Shown here piece after piece: positions 46,776 to 58,191 of a stretch of 64,000 nt of DNA. The DNA comes from Eleusine coracana subsp. coracana. Lineage: Eukaryota > Streptophyta > Magnoliopsida > Poales > Poaceae. Location: contig CM064423.1 in the NCBI GenBank assembly GCA_032690845.1, positions 30,774,044 to 30,838,043 of the forward strand. The letters are read 5' to 3'. The translations under genes were made by a program, and so were the position numbers. Position 1 is the stretch's first letter. Every line of letters begins with the position of its first letter. The notes under the pieces were generated by a model. That model saw only the letters and a program-made list of their open reading frames with translations, had not been told where the DNA came from and did not search any database.

Positions 46776-47158
46776 CGTAAGAAGAGGATGAACCGTTGGT
46801 CTGTCTTTCAATATATGTCTGCATTTAGTATATGATACCTTTGTAAAACAATGGCAACGTGCGTGTCGCACGTGCAAAAAACTAGTACATATGAAGCAAT
46901 TAATCTTTTATTCTTATAATATGAATTTATATTCAGTTGATACAATACTTTTATGTTACAATTTAAATATGTTGCTAAAAATTAACTTGAGTTGTTATAA
47001 TAATGTTTGGTCATTCAGTCTATCTTATTGTTGAATAATTGTTTGGACTTGTTTTCTATTTGTTTGATGCTTCTGCATACTCTGTTGTTGATGATAGCGT
47101 AGTGTGGTAATGCTCTAGAATTTCAAGGGTTATGCTCTAGAATTTCTGGGGTGTTACA

Positions 47159-47592
47159 ACGGAAGTGGTTAAGAAGGAAATTCTAAAGTTTCTCAATGCC
47201 ATAATGATATACCTCGTACCTGACAGTGAATGGGTCAGCCCAGTGCATTATGTACCCAAGAAAGGAGGACTGACGGTAGTGCCAAATGAAAATAATAAAT
47301 TGATTCCTCAAAGAACGGTCATAGGCTAGAGAATGTGCATTGATTAGAAGAAACTCAACAAGGCTACAAAGAAAGATCAGTATCCATTACCATTCATTGA
47401 CGAGACGCTTGAAAGGTAAGCTAAAAATACTTATTTCTGCTACCTAGATGGATATAGTGGTTTCTTCCAAATACTTGTTCGACCAGAAGACTAACACAAG
47501 ACCACATTCACTTGTCCATATGAAAATTTCGCTTATCGAATGCCATTTGGACTATGCAATGCACCGGCAACCTTCGAGAGATGTATGAAGCG
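47159..47592 (+). pseudogene. Athila-type RT, continuation of 34090-34587
   Basis: This directly follows the solo LTR and its TSD. The reading EVVKKEILKFLNA continues the phrase that stops at 34587. It then shows WVSPVHYVPKKGG, KKLNKATKKDQYPLPFIDE, a DGYSGFFQI passage and YRMPFGLCNAPATFERCM, all typical of Athila RT. There are several in-frame stops (for example 47327 and about 47490). It ends at about 47592, before the catalytic YxDD-type motif, where GC-rich sequence starts. Confidence 0.82.
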
Positions 47593-48009
47593 ACGCCGGG
47601 CAGTGGCGCGTCAGGGGCAGGGGGAGGGGGCGAGGGGAGGCGCCGCCTGACGGTGGAGAGGCAGGAGCGGGTGTAGAGAGGTGGCATCGGGCGGGAGAGC
47701 GGCAGGGCGGGTGCGGGGAGATTAATATTTTTTATTAATTCGATTATTATTATGATATACAAGGTAACACGTGGATATTAAAAGAATTGTTCACGAACTG
47801 TTCGGCCACATTCACCCTTCCACGTCAGCAGTTACGTAGGTAGTCCATAGGTTCTGTAGGTAAGTTTAGCAGACTCCGTGAGAAAGATTGGAGAGCAACA
47901 TGAAGGGAAGAGCGGAGGAAGCGAGCAAGCGAACCGGGCGCGTGTAGAACCCCACCTATAGGCGCGCACATTTTCGGTGGGAGAGCAAACCACGAACATT
48001 TTTAGTGTA
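47593..48009. other. Short GC-rich then mixed stretch between two transposons
   Basis: The first 130 bp are G-rich (GCGCGTCAGGGGCAGGGGG-like). The rest is ordinary sequence with no domain. No RNA gene or clear transposon border is seen apart from the Helitron end at 48010. Confidence 0.4.
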
Positions 48010-51000
48010 CTAATTTTTTGCACGTGCGACACACACGTTGCCATTGTTTTATAAAGGTATCATATACTAAATGCAGACATGTATTGAAAGACAGACCAAT
48101 GGTTCATCCGCTCCTTACGACATGTAAAGTAATCTTTTATCAAATCAAAATATAAAATAACCCATTATTAGTGCAATAGTAATTGACAAAAAAAAAAGGA
48201 ACCGATGCCATTACTACTTATGTTTCAAAAATGTGAAATGTCAGATCATAATTGATAAAAGGGAAACACATATTTCTAACTAATGGTAAATAGAGAACAT
48301 ATTAAAATTTTCCATGTAAAATTTAATATATATTGATCAAAATAATCAAAAGATGAAACCTGAACCAAATAAGTGACCTGACAATACATGCCTTTTCCAT
48401 AAATATAAAATTATCATGTTGGCTTTATGGAATGGACACGTTCCTCAAGAAAATGTTACATTTACGAATCATCGAATTTTATATGGTTGGTAAACAATAT
48501 CCCCACTCTGAGAGGTACCGTCAACAATATTGGTATCTCAAATGCTGTTGAAGTGGAGATGCGATATTGTTAGTGTCCTTGTGGTGTCACAACTTCCATC
48601 TCGTCATCAAGTTGTGAGATTGTTGGAGGTGCCTCCACACCAGCAAATTTTGTACCTGTTTGCCTTGCAGCCCCAGTGCCATCACCAGGTTCCAGCTTCC
48701 AAGCTGACCCTTCCTCCATTATATCATAAGATTAGGCATGGTGTTAGTGAACAATTAATTATGATTAATTTGACAATCCAAATAAATTGAATCACTACGA
48801 CTTCCATAGCAGTGTGACAGTTCTCTTGGGACTCATAAGATGCAACCAAAATAAGCTATCATCATTAGTTTCGCAAACTCACAAGTGTGATAAAAATAGA
48901 GCAGTAAGCCAATGAACAAAGCAAATAAATTGAAGAATAGAGAGCAACATAGAACATACACTGCAATTTGATGTTTTTTTGCATCAGGTAAGAACACATC
49001 ATGGAAATTGTAAAAATAATAATAATAATAAATGCATAGTTAGAAAAGACTGGACACCTATTCCATTTCCAAGTAAAGCAACCAGATTCACTCCACCATC
49101 TGACATCAGGAAACATTCATGGCTACTGATACCGCTGCATGCTTCTATGTAGTCCTGGGAAACAAAAGGTGCAAGGCTAAAAGTTGAGTAGAATGTAGGA
49201 TCAAATTCATGAGGAAATCACAAGGTAAATACAAATTAAATTGGTAAATCAAAAGCCACTTTTACTAAAATCATACGGACAAAACAACTTTTAGTCTAGA
49301 ACCTGGCTCGTCATATTTTTTAGACGAATCAATAAGCAACCATTGCTTGGAGGACCTGTGAACAAATTGATTTGCCATAAAAAACAAAGGGACAATCTCA
49401 GCAGTGAAAGATAATTTAACTAAATATGCACAACCCTAATTCACTCAAAAACAATACCTTAATGGAAGCATCCCTAATAACCAGCTTTGAAGATTAGTTT
49501 TGGTCAAATAAAATTGAAGATTAGTTTTGGTCAAATATAATAAAAAAGCCTAAGGAACGGTAGTACATTTCTGACTTCGATGAAAGAAACCCTGACGGAT
49601 ACCTAAAAATTGTATTTTTACATATTTTATTTTATATGAAATACTTGATGTACACAGGTTGTATTTAGTAAAAGAGGGAAATCTCATATTCGACCATTCT
49701 TGAATATGTCGTATACACTACTATATCATTTCCGTCAGAGTTCCCTGCATCATAATTAAATGAGTTTTACATGTTTCATTAACCGGTCGTGCTTGCATAG
49801 ATTATTAATAACAGGGAAGATGTAAGGCAGTGGAGCATTTGATCGAGCATATAGTTTGCTTATACCTATATGACAGCAAAAGTGGAATCTTGTACCAGTA
49901 GAGCCCAGGCAGGTGGCCAAATCAATAAGCTAGATAATGCCCTTCCTATAACCAAGTGACAACCTGGCTAGCTGATGGGCATCAACGAATGACCAGATCT
50001 TGAGTCCATGGTGCAAGGAATGTGATAGACTTACCGATATTCACACCGCACTGACCACGGTGCAAGCAATGCGAACCACAGCTGCAAATCCAACAGAGTC
50101 TTCTTCAAAATCAAAACCAGGACCAAGCAAATTGAACATATGTATCATCAAATATCACATCGTACAGGATTCATGGCCTCATACACAAAGAAGATGCTGG
50201 AACTCACCTGTGCCGACAACGAGCATATCAGTTTCGGTGAACCTCCGTTGCGAATAAGAGCACACAATCAAAGACGAACTTCAGACAACGGCGAGGTCAG
50301 ACCCCTCCATTTAGAACGGCGCCATCGGCATAGCAGATCATTTCCTGCAAAGATCTATACATGTGTGGAATGAGGCAGCCAGCTGCATACCTTCCTATTA
50401 CAGGCCAGACCATCAAGCGAGGCGGTGATGGCGGCGTACTGCAGGATCTGTGTTGGCCACCGACAGCTTCAGGCGATGACATCCTGGAGCTCATCGGGGA
50501 TCCAGCCGCCTTGCATCTCGCCGAGTGGCCCATCGATCCATCGTGGATCTCATTGCCTATTACCCGGTGGGAGGAGGGGGCGGCGACCGACATTGGAAGG
50601 GAAGGGGACCCTCGAGCTCACGCTTCAATGGGATCCCGACCCGCTCGAATGTCGCCCCTAGATCTCACCGAGTCTTGAGGTAGGGTAGGCCTCGGCGATC
50701 ATGTTTCCGTCACAGCGCATCCCATGACGCCGCCACCACCACAAGCATCGGCTCGACGCCGGGTGCGCGTGCTTGGCCCCGCCCCGAGCCGTGGTCGCCG
50801 CGTAGGAGAAGGCATGTTCTGGTGGTTTCAGAGCGCTCTATCACCGCGACTCGATGGGATATCAGGGCCTCGAGGGAACCGACGCCGACGACGCGAGGTT
50901 GTCCTCTCCTCCTGCAGATTACGATATGACGAGGAAGCGAAAGACGGAAAGAGGTAAAACCTGGGGAAGAGGACGTGATTCTCGGGCGCATCCTCGTAGC

Positions 51001-51502
51001 AGAACATGAGCTAGCTGCGTTAGTGGAGAGCGCGACGGTGAGCCGCTCCGTGGCGACGAGGTGGAGCGGACCGGTGGTGGCACGAGGCGGAGAGGGGCGC
51101 CGATGAGGAGAGGCTTCCCTTGCCGCCGACGAAGAGTGTCGAAGTCGTTTGTGCGGCGAGGTAACCGGCAATCACGGCAGAACAGAGACCGGTGTCTTTT
51201 GGAAACAAATCCCAATGATTACGTTTAGCCAGACAAAACCAGCGATCAATGCTGCGATTGTTTCCATTGCCAGTGCGGGCGGGTAACTTTCGTCGGGTGA
51301 AAAAAAATCAGGAAAATAGTGGTAGACGAGGGGTGTTTTCCATGTAGTTTTTTGTCATCTCATACCTGTCAATGGACCCGAATTTAATTAGAGGACTATA
51401 ATTAAAAGGGGAGTGGAATCAAAGACATAGATTTGTTGGGTATGTAGGTCGTAGGGTGTCTTTAAATGAGTTGAAGTTTAATCTTTATAGTATAGATATA
51501 GA
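48010..51502 (-). mobile_element. Non-autonomous Helitron copy 2, inverted
   Basis: On the minus strand the 5' end TCTATATCTATACTATAAAG is at 51502 (preceded by A) and the 3' end TTAG (CTAG in copy 1) at 48013-48010, followed by T. The terminal hairpin has one mismatch compared with copy 1. It is about 3.5 kb long and free of the CRM insertion, so it gives the empty site of that insertion. It has small indels relative to copy 1, for example about 80-90 bp extra near 50385-50480. The same exon-like pieces are present (about 48590-48720, 49050-49150, 49340-49375). Confidence 0.85.
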
Positions 51503-53321
51503 TCAGAGAATACAGATAAGCACTCGGCTTTCGATAGGCTGTATGATGGGAGTTTTCAGCATAATAATGGCTCCTAAAAAAGGATAGGTTTTTGGTTTAC
51601 GTAACATAATAATATATTATTTTATGATGCTGAAACAAGTTAGCGTGTGGCCTCCAGAGAAGCCCGAAAGAAAGGAGGGGGGGGGGGGGGGAGAGAGACC
51701 AGGGTGGTCATTTCTTATAATCACTGTTTCGATCCTGCCAAAAACTTATGAGGGGTTGTTGTTAGGAAAGCTCACCGCTTAATCTCTCTTGCATCTGATT
51801 GAAGCCCCTTAACGAACAACTAGAAGCAAAGAATGGCATACACAACTTGTCACGGCTCAGCTAGGAGCAAGTAGCCCTCTACGGTCGAAGGGCATTCGGA
51901 CTAATGGCGGAGACCTCGGCATAAGTACCAGAGGTTGACTCCCAGTGGCATGTACTGGATGTGGATTAAAGTACTCGAATACTCTTGATCATGTATATTA
52001 AATAGAGGATAATCTTCTAAAATTACTCAGTATGGGAAGGTGAGTCTATAAATGCTCTCATGTCTCTTTCCACAGGGTCATTCAATCACTTCCCTAGTGC
52101 AAACGAGTTGGTACGGCCCAATTAATACACAATTGTTGTGGAAGGGACCAAGTTAACCTTCAGCAATCAACCCCGGCATCCACCTCCAGAGGGTCCTATA
52201 ATACCTCCAGAGGGTCCTATAATGTTTGTTCTGGTTTCTGGACAAGTAACCACACAACATGCATCACCAGTCACTATTTGATTGGTTTATGACACAAAAT
52301 TAGATAACCTCGAACAGGGATAGCACTGAAACAAAAATCGAGGTGGCAACGGACGACCAATTTTTAAGATCATAAAACTTTCGTTAGCTTTCATGTTCAG
52401 CACACGGTGTTGCTGCTTATTATGTTTTTCCCTGGAAGCTAGACTGCTAGAATGAATATATTTCTCTTCGTTTGTGGTGTTATTGCAAACTTAAGCACAC
52501 TGCTCAGTATGAAGAAACTGTATCCTGCGACAATTCCACCGGCACACACTTGATGGCTTACATTCAAAGTTGGTCAATGACAGAAAAAGAAAAAGACAAG
52601 AATTATTATTTCCTGTCTTGAATCATATGAATAGAATACTAGTGTTGATCAAGCATGAATTGCTTCCATTATACATGACGAGGTATGTATTTGTTTCAAC
52701 TATATTCACATTCTTGAGAGATGAAGAAAATCTACAGTCTACACCCTCGGGAAAACATTTACATGTTATACTACTGAGTTAAAACCTTCTTCTAAACTGG
52801 AACACTAAATTAAGCAAAGTTAGATATTGGAGACACTATCATAGTCAAAAGGCAACATATGCTACAAATCGTCCTATTATCCAGGGGCAAGGATGGTCCA
52901 AAATCACATGTGAAGAGAAAACTGCTACTTCACATTCCTTGCCTGATCAGTAGTTATCCCCTTTGAGTGCAGGAACGAATGGGAGTAAACGTCAATAGGA
53001 CCTATCCACTAACAAGCAGAGGTGTGTTTCCAGGAATGTTCCACGAATGTTTAACCGGACTCTAAATTTCCAGCAAGAAAATCAGTTTTTTCAACTTCAC
53101 ACCGAATTGACTTCTTTGCAGATTTTGAAGCAGTTCTTTCAGCTTCACACCGAACTGACTTCTTCGCAGATCTTGTGTCCTCTGCTCAAAAGTTAAGGAA
53201 ACACAAACGATTTTGAAGCACTGCACAACCAAAGGCATGAGTCGCCACTATATAGCACAATCGAAGGATAGTCCAATTCACCAAAAAAATATTCTATCCG
53301 AGCCACCTACAAAGATAGCTT
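51503..53321. other. Intergenic region downstream of the otubain-like gene
   Basis: No convincing gene. It contains a G run at about 51677-51692, a 21-bp perfect tandem duplication (52182-52202 and 52203-52223, ACCTCCAGAGGG...), and a 48-bp imperfect duplication starting at 53091 and 53139. The part near 53321 should include the 3' UTR of the minus-strand gene. A 70-codon ORF at 52570-52782 has no recognisable feature. Confidence 0.5.
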
Positions 53322-56300
53322 CTATGTTTGCTTACGATAAACAATGTCATAGTGACCAGGCGTAGACAGCAAGGTTACCAAAGGTATGCTGTCAGAAGCT
53401 AATAAGCTGGCACTGGTGCTTGTGCTAGTCTGCTCAACTGAGTCATTGTCCCTTTGCTGCTCCAGATGTTGAGCCGTTTTACTTGGGGAAGAGGAGCTTT
53501 TACTTAAATGCACAGGTCCTGAGGTTGATTCTGCTGCTGATTCTGTCCGAGGGAAGAAATCCTGACATTGCACTTGCTCCATTCCAAACTGTGAGCCTGC
53601 ACCGGCAATTTCAACACGCAAAGGTATGCCAAGTGCATTTGACAGAGCTCTGATTTGTACATTGTCAGCTTCGACATCCATGGGACGCACCTCCGTCATG
53701 CAAAACTATTACCAAAGCCACATATGCGGGGTGATAAAGTAAGTTGGCAACCTCAACAATTATGTTAGCATTGAATACAAACAGAAAAATTACTTCTATG
53801 CAAATGCCATGAACAAACAACAAATAAGTACAGAAAACTAAACCTCTGCCAATGCGGGAGGACACACAAACTACAGACAGTGGCGGAGCCAAGAACGAAT
53901 CACAGGGGGGGGGGGGGGGCGAGCAGACATGGCCACTAGAGCAGAGTTTGGGAGTCATAACTCACAATGTTTTTTATAATGGGGAGTCACAATGGTTGAG
54001 GAGCGGCAAGGCAACAGTGAACCATGTTGATGCGTTTTAGGAGCGTGCAGCGGCAGACCCAGAATCTAACTTGCGACTAGCCTGGGACGCTACTTCGCTG
54101 CTCGCACCCGCAAGTTCATAGCAAAGATTTCAATTTTCAATTACAGAGGACAGGCTAGCAGCGCCTGTATATTACCAATGAAGTAAAACAACAGAGAATG
54201 AGCAAGGCAATTAGAGACTGGTTTGCAGCGTTTTATTTAATTTCTAGACCTAGGCATTTTGATTTAGTTAGCTGACCTTAATCCACTTGCAAAACTAGTG
54301 GGTTAATAGATGATTTCATTTTCACATCTAGTAGCTACCTCTATGTCTTTCAACAATTTTCTACACCAAGGGGGGGCCACGGCCCAGTCTGGCCGATACA
54401 TAGCTCCGCCAATGACTACAGAAAAAGATATACATACAAATGAATTTCAATACCTACCTAGTATAGTATGTATACTTGCCAATAAAACTGAGCAAAGGTA
54501 AGGCACTTAAAGGACAAATAATTCCTTAATTGTAAATTATTGACTCTGATATATGCCACAATGAGAAAGGAACAGTTCGCAAGAGAATAATACTGCAGGC
54601 TGAAAACAGAACGATTACCTCAATGGCAGTCTTCTGTTCAGTGAAAAATGGCTTGTACTGTGCTTCTCGGGCACGGATTTCGATCTCTGTCAGCAATCTA
54701 AGCAGAGAAAGAACTGACAAGCAAAACAGTATAAGAACAATTTAGAGAATGAGCAAGCAAACACATCACAGAAAGCATTGTACTCACTCCTTGATGGCAT
54801 GGTCTCACAGAGGTTTGTCTTGTACAGATCATCAGCAGTGTATGAACTATAAAAGGTAAAAGTTTTTTTATTAAACTTAAATGCCTAAGATGAAAAATAA
54901 GATCCCGGAAGATAACATCGTCTCCTTTCAATAAATAACTCAGAAAAGAAAACAATAAAGCGGAAAATGTACCCATTTGAAGCTAAGCACACCAAATGTT
55001 TGAACTCCTGAAAGAATATGAAGACATTAAGTATTTATATATTTTATATAAGCTACGATTCATAAGTTTGGATACACTTTTGGGCTTGTGATCCAAGATT
55101 ATACTTACAGAAACAATACTTGAGAAGTATGCTTCAGGATTTGAGAAATATGCTTTATCCCATTTGAGACATAAGAAATAATCTCTGGATGTTGCCACAC
55201 ATTCCATTAGACGAGTGAACTCAGCTTGACCATCATCAATTTGTATGATGTTCTCCTGCTCAGACTGGCAATATTAAGTCACCATAGAAAAGAAAATGCA
55301 GCTACAAACAGAAATACTTACCAGATAGGAGAAAAAGAAGGCCCTGTAGAAACTGCTGCCATCTCTGCGTGGTCGTCTGAAGTGGGAATATTGCTCACTA
55401 AGAAGCTGCACCGAAGAATGATTTCATATACGTGTAATTAATAATGGCAATACTGCAATTGTAATTCAGTTTAGCTCATACAAATTACACACCTTGATCT
55501 TTTTCTGAATGAAGCTGTTCTTTGCAGATTCACGAATCAAAGTCGAAAATGGCTCCTAATTTAACAAGAATAATAGTGCAGAGGTCATATTAGACTCATC
55601 AGTCCTTAAGTGTTAACCCAACACGTAAGACTTAAAAATTTGTATTAACTGAAGAAAGTCTTATGTTGGCATTAAACAGTCACCACTTCAGGGTAAGACA
55701 AAACACCAAATTAACCTTGTTCACACTATAAAATCTCAGTAGTCTTTTGAATCATGTTTATAAACAAGCACATGGCACACACTAATTTTTTTTAGTCATT
55801 AACAAGTCACCACTTCAGGGTAAGACAAAACACCAAATTAACCGTGTTCAGACTAGCCTTGTTCACACTATAAAATCTCAGTAGTCTTTTGAATCATGTT
55901 AGTAAACAAGCACGAAGCACACACTAATTTTTCAGTAGAATATTCTATAGAGCGATTCCTGCTGTAGCTATCCACTAAATTGTATGAGTTGCAACTAATT
56001 GCACTAAAAGAAACTAAGACAGAATCACTTTTCACAACTGCAACTCAATATTTTAAGCTAACAATTTGTTTATTTTTATGTTGTTTTCTGTGGACTTTCA
56101 CAACTGCAACTGAATATTTTAAGCTTACAAACAAGAGGGAAGAACAAATAACAGTTAATGGGGACAAGGATAAGCTGATTAAATTTCAAAATGGCAAACT
56201 TTAGTATTAGACAAGTAGTGAGACAATGACATGGAAAAAGTAAACTGTAAATGTTTTAAGATGACTCTCAATATGATACTACGGCAGTAGGACGTATGAG

Positions 56301-58083
56301 ATGTCACATTGTTGGCTTAAACTGAATAGACATAAGAAATTTGTAACTGCATTGTTAAGCACATGCATTATCATGATCTCAGAAACACTGATAAGGAACT
56401 GTGAGTTTCGCACCTGGCACGTTATTGCCCCTGGTTGAAGGAGTGGACATAGGAAGACATCATTGGGCACAGGGTGGCCCTTTGGTGTCTGGAGGTACGT
56501 TCTTTTGCCATCTAGCAAGTGATGCCAATGTGCTTGTAGTGAAAAGTATTCATGCTTCTTAAGTGGCTCAGAGTCGTGCCGAGCAATGTACAGTGGGGTG
56601 TTACTTTGTTCACTCATGAGCAGGCAACGGAAGTCATTTTCAGAAGATCCTTCCAGCTCCTCGTCCTCTTCTTCTTCATCCGAATCCTCGTAATCTTCAT
56701 CTACATCCTCCTGAAAAAAAAAATGCAGTTAAACGTTCCAGCACATACTCACCATAATTAAGTGCTACTACATATTACCATTTATAACCAAGAACACGCC
56801 AACTGAACTCCAAGTATTCAAAGGATAAACGACATATGGATTCAATATCCTTCTCTAATTTCTCGTACAAAAGCAAATCACAGGCTACAAAGTTATCCAC
56901 TTGAACCGAGAACTGAAGTGGACAAGTTCCAGCAACACAATTCTTAGACAAAATGATCACACCATCTAGCGAGCATCTTTTCTTTCCAAAAGTTCAGATT
57001 CAGAAAATTACAGAAGATCTCAGGAACTGGCACTGAGAATGGAGCAAAGAAGAATCGGAAGTAATTATACAAGCCGCTAAAAGAATTCTAGTTGCAAGAA
57101 ATAATATTTTGACAAGCTGTCCTCAGAAGCTTGTGCGCTGATTTCTAAAAAGCCACTCGAAAGTCACACCCCAATTCGCTCAAAAGGCAAGAACTAAGCA
57201 GAGATTGCACGCGATTCAAGATAAAAGAAATCATCTCTGAAGCCCGATATCAACGCAGGGCGAACTTAATTCGGATTGTTTCCTCAGCGTTGATCAAGAA
57301 ATACACGCCGTCGAATTGAAGAACACAGCCAAGAAAGCAAGAACCAACCAGAGACCGCACCAGCTGCAAGATTCACAGAGAACGCCCCTGGAGCCGGAAA
57401 TCAAGCTAAGAACGAACCCAATGCGCCACATTTCACTACAAGAAACCACCGCAGTAAAAGAATCTGGAACCCACCGAATTCAATAATGTACATCACCTAT
57501 TCGAATTACGCAGACAAGAGCGCAAGAACCAAACCGGAGACCGCACCCGACGCTAGATTCCAAGGCAACATCCGTGGAGCCGGAAATCAAGCCAAGAACG
57601 AACCCAATGCGCCAAATTTCAACTACAAGAAAACACCGCAGTAAAAGAATCTGCAACCAAGCGAATCCGAAAATGCATGTCGTCGATTCGAAGAACGCAG
57701 CCAAGAAAGCAAGAACTAACCAGAGAACGTACTCGACGCAAGATTTTCCATATAAGCTACCCTTGAGGCCTGAAATCAAGCTAACAACGAACCCAACGCG
57801 CCACGCTCCACTACAAGAAACCATCGTACTAATAAAATCTGGAACGCACCGAATCCCCATCGGCGGGCAATGATGTCGGTGGGTGAAGAAGCGCAAGTTG
57901 CTTGCCGCCAATGACCGTGATTCGACCCGACGGTGACGACGGCGGAGCCAGCGGAAGGCGTGGGAGTGGCGGCGGCGGCGGGTTTGTGGATTCACTGTCG
58001 TCATCTCCGCTGCTTCGCGCTCTGGATGGCCCGACAATGAATTTGATCTTTTTCCCCTTCCATTCATCTCTTGGAGTTGCCAT
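53322..58083 (-). CDS. Otubain-like (peptidase C65) protein lacking the catalytic cysteine
   Basis: Nine exons on the minus strand: 58083-57850, 56710-56414, 55555-55493, 55405-55322, 55255-55109, 55007-54973, 54846-54788, 54713-54619, 53705-53322. All borders are AG/GT and the phases fit; the total is 1398 nt, 465 residues plus stop. Residues 1-78 are basic then Pro-rich; 79-98 are strongly acidic; about 178-465 are the otubain fold (EPFSTLIRES, SHFRRPRRDGSSFYRAFFF, EIEIRAREAQYKPFF, EVRPMDVEADNVQIRALS, PGHYDIVY). Active otubains have DGNCFYR; here it is DGSSFYR, so Asp213 and His456 are present but Ser216 replaces the catalytic Cys. Otubains cleave ubiquitin chains or, without catalysis, block E2 enzymes; only the second kind of role, or ubiquitin binding, seems possible. 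A Ser/Gln-rich insert of about 60 residues lies before the C-terminal motif. Expression and protein are not shown by the sequence. Confidence 0.87.
53878..54414. mobile_element. Small hAT-type non-autonomous element in intron 8
   Basis: The ends CAGTGGCGGAGCC and GCTCCGCCAATG are imperfect inverted repeats. A perfect 8-bp TSD ACTACAGA flanks it (53870-53877 and 54415-54422). It is 537 bp with G-rich stretches near both ends (about 53906 and 54370). The 8-bp TSD and the CAGNGGCGGAGCCA type of end indicate the hAT superfamily. It lies in an intron and leaves the exons of the gene intact. Confidence 0.85.
55675..55940. repeat. Direct repeat of about 128 bp in intron 2
   Basis: The phrase CACCACTTCAGGGTAAGACA occurs at 55681 and about 55808, and both copies run on through CACTATAAAATCTCAGTAG to CACACACTAATTTTT. 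The second copy has a small extra insertion. It lies between exons 3 and 2. Confidence 0.8.
56030..56132. repeat. Short direct repeat in intron 2
   Basis: TTTCACAACTGCAACT(C/G)AATATTTTAAGCT occurs at about 56030 and 56096, 66-67 bp apart. Confidence 0.75.
57150..57850 (-). repeat. Four tandem units of about 185 bp at the exon 1/intron 1 border
   Basis: The phrase GCCAAGAAAGCAAGAAC (and variants) recurs at about 57328, 57511 and 57699, with a more diverged unit at about 57150-57330. Each unit ends with a version of the exon 1 donor region (plus strand GGAACGCACCGAATCC; the unit at about 57466-57480 reads GGAACCCACCGAATTC). The last unit abuts the real donor at 57849. Extra donor sites are therefore present in intron 1. 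Confidence 0.75.
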
Positions 58084-58184
58084 TTCTGCCCCTCCGAGAA
58101 ACCCTCCCTGTTTTCTTTCTCGGCCCACCCTTCTTTTTCTGTGGAATTCTGGTGACGGGTCCTTTTCTGGGGTGATATGGCAGC

Positions 58185-58191
58185 TTTTATA
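58185..58191 (-). promoter_or_regulatory. TATA box of the otubain-like gene
   Basis: On the minus strand TATAAAA lies 102-108 bp before the ATG (58083) in a plausible distance for transcription start and a short 5' UTR. Confidence 0.6.

Larger units (their letters stand above)
36228..46885 (+). mobile_element. Non-autonomous Helitron copy 1, split by CRM element B
   Basis: The 5' end TCTATATCTATATTATAAA at 36228 follows an A. The 3' end is CTAG at 46882-46885, followed by T, with a 7-bp hairpin ACGTGCG-TGT-CGCACGT just before it (about 46857-46873). This matches Helitron insertion between A and T. Without the nested CRM element (39448-46775) and its 5-bp TSD it is about 3.3 kb. The second copy at 48010-51502 (minus) matches it end to end. 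No Rep/helicase ORF is present; it carries exon-like segments instead. Confidence 0.85.
34588..47158 (+). mobile_element. Solo LTR (about 1.9 kb), split by a Helitron
   Basis: It begins TGTAATACCC and ends GGTGTTACA, giving TGTAA/TTACA inverted ends, and is flanked by the perfect 5-bp TSD ACGGA (34583-34587 and 47159-47163). The parts 34588-36227 and 46886-47158 add to about 1913 bp without PBS, PPT or coding region, so a solo LTR is the simplest reading. Style and TGTRACACCC-like start resemble Tekay LTRs. It is inserted in Athila pol. An ORF at 35067-35432 is LTR sequence, not a credible gene. Confidence 0.75.

Noticed and set aside
36228..51502. Interpretation of the inverted pair as one giant foldback or MULE with 3-kb terminal inverted repeats
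   Set aside because: Each arm has its own Helitron 5' TC end, 3' hairpin and CTAG/TTAG end with A and T flanks, so two separate Helitrons explain it better.
54683..54695. Alternative acceptor for exon 8 (CTTAG at about 54699) in the otubain-like gene
   Set aside because: The acceptor at 54714 keeps the phase with exon 7 and retains conserved residues; the alternative breaks the frame.
57150..57850. CRISPR-like or satellite array
   Set aside because: Units are about 185 bp, directly adjacent, without unique spacers, and lie in an intron of a plant gene.
57480..58067. 195-codon ORF on the minus strand overlapping exon 1 of the otubain-like gene
   Set aside because: It overlaps exon 1 in a different frame and runs into intron repeats; the spliced otubain-like frame explains the region.
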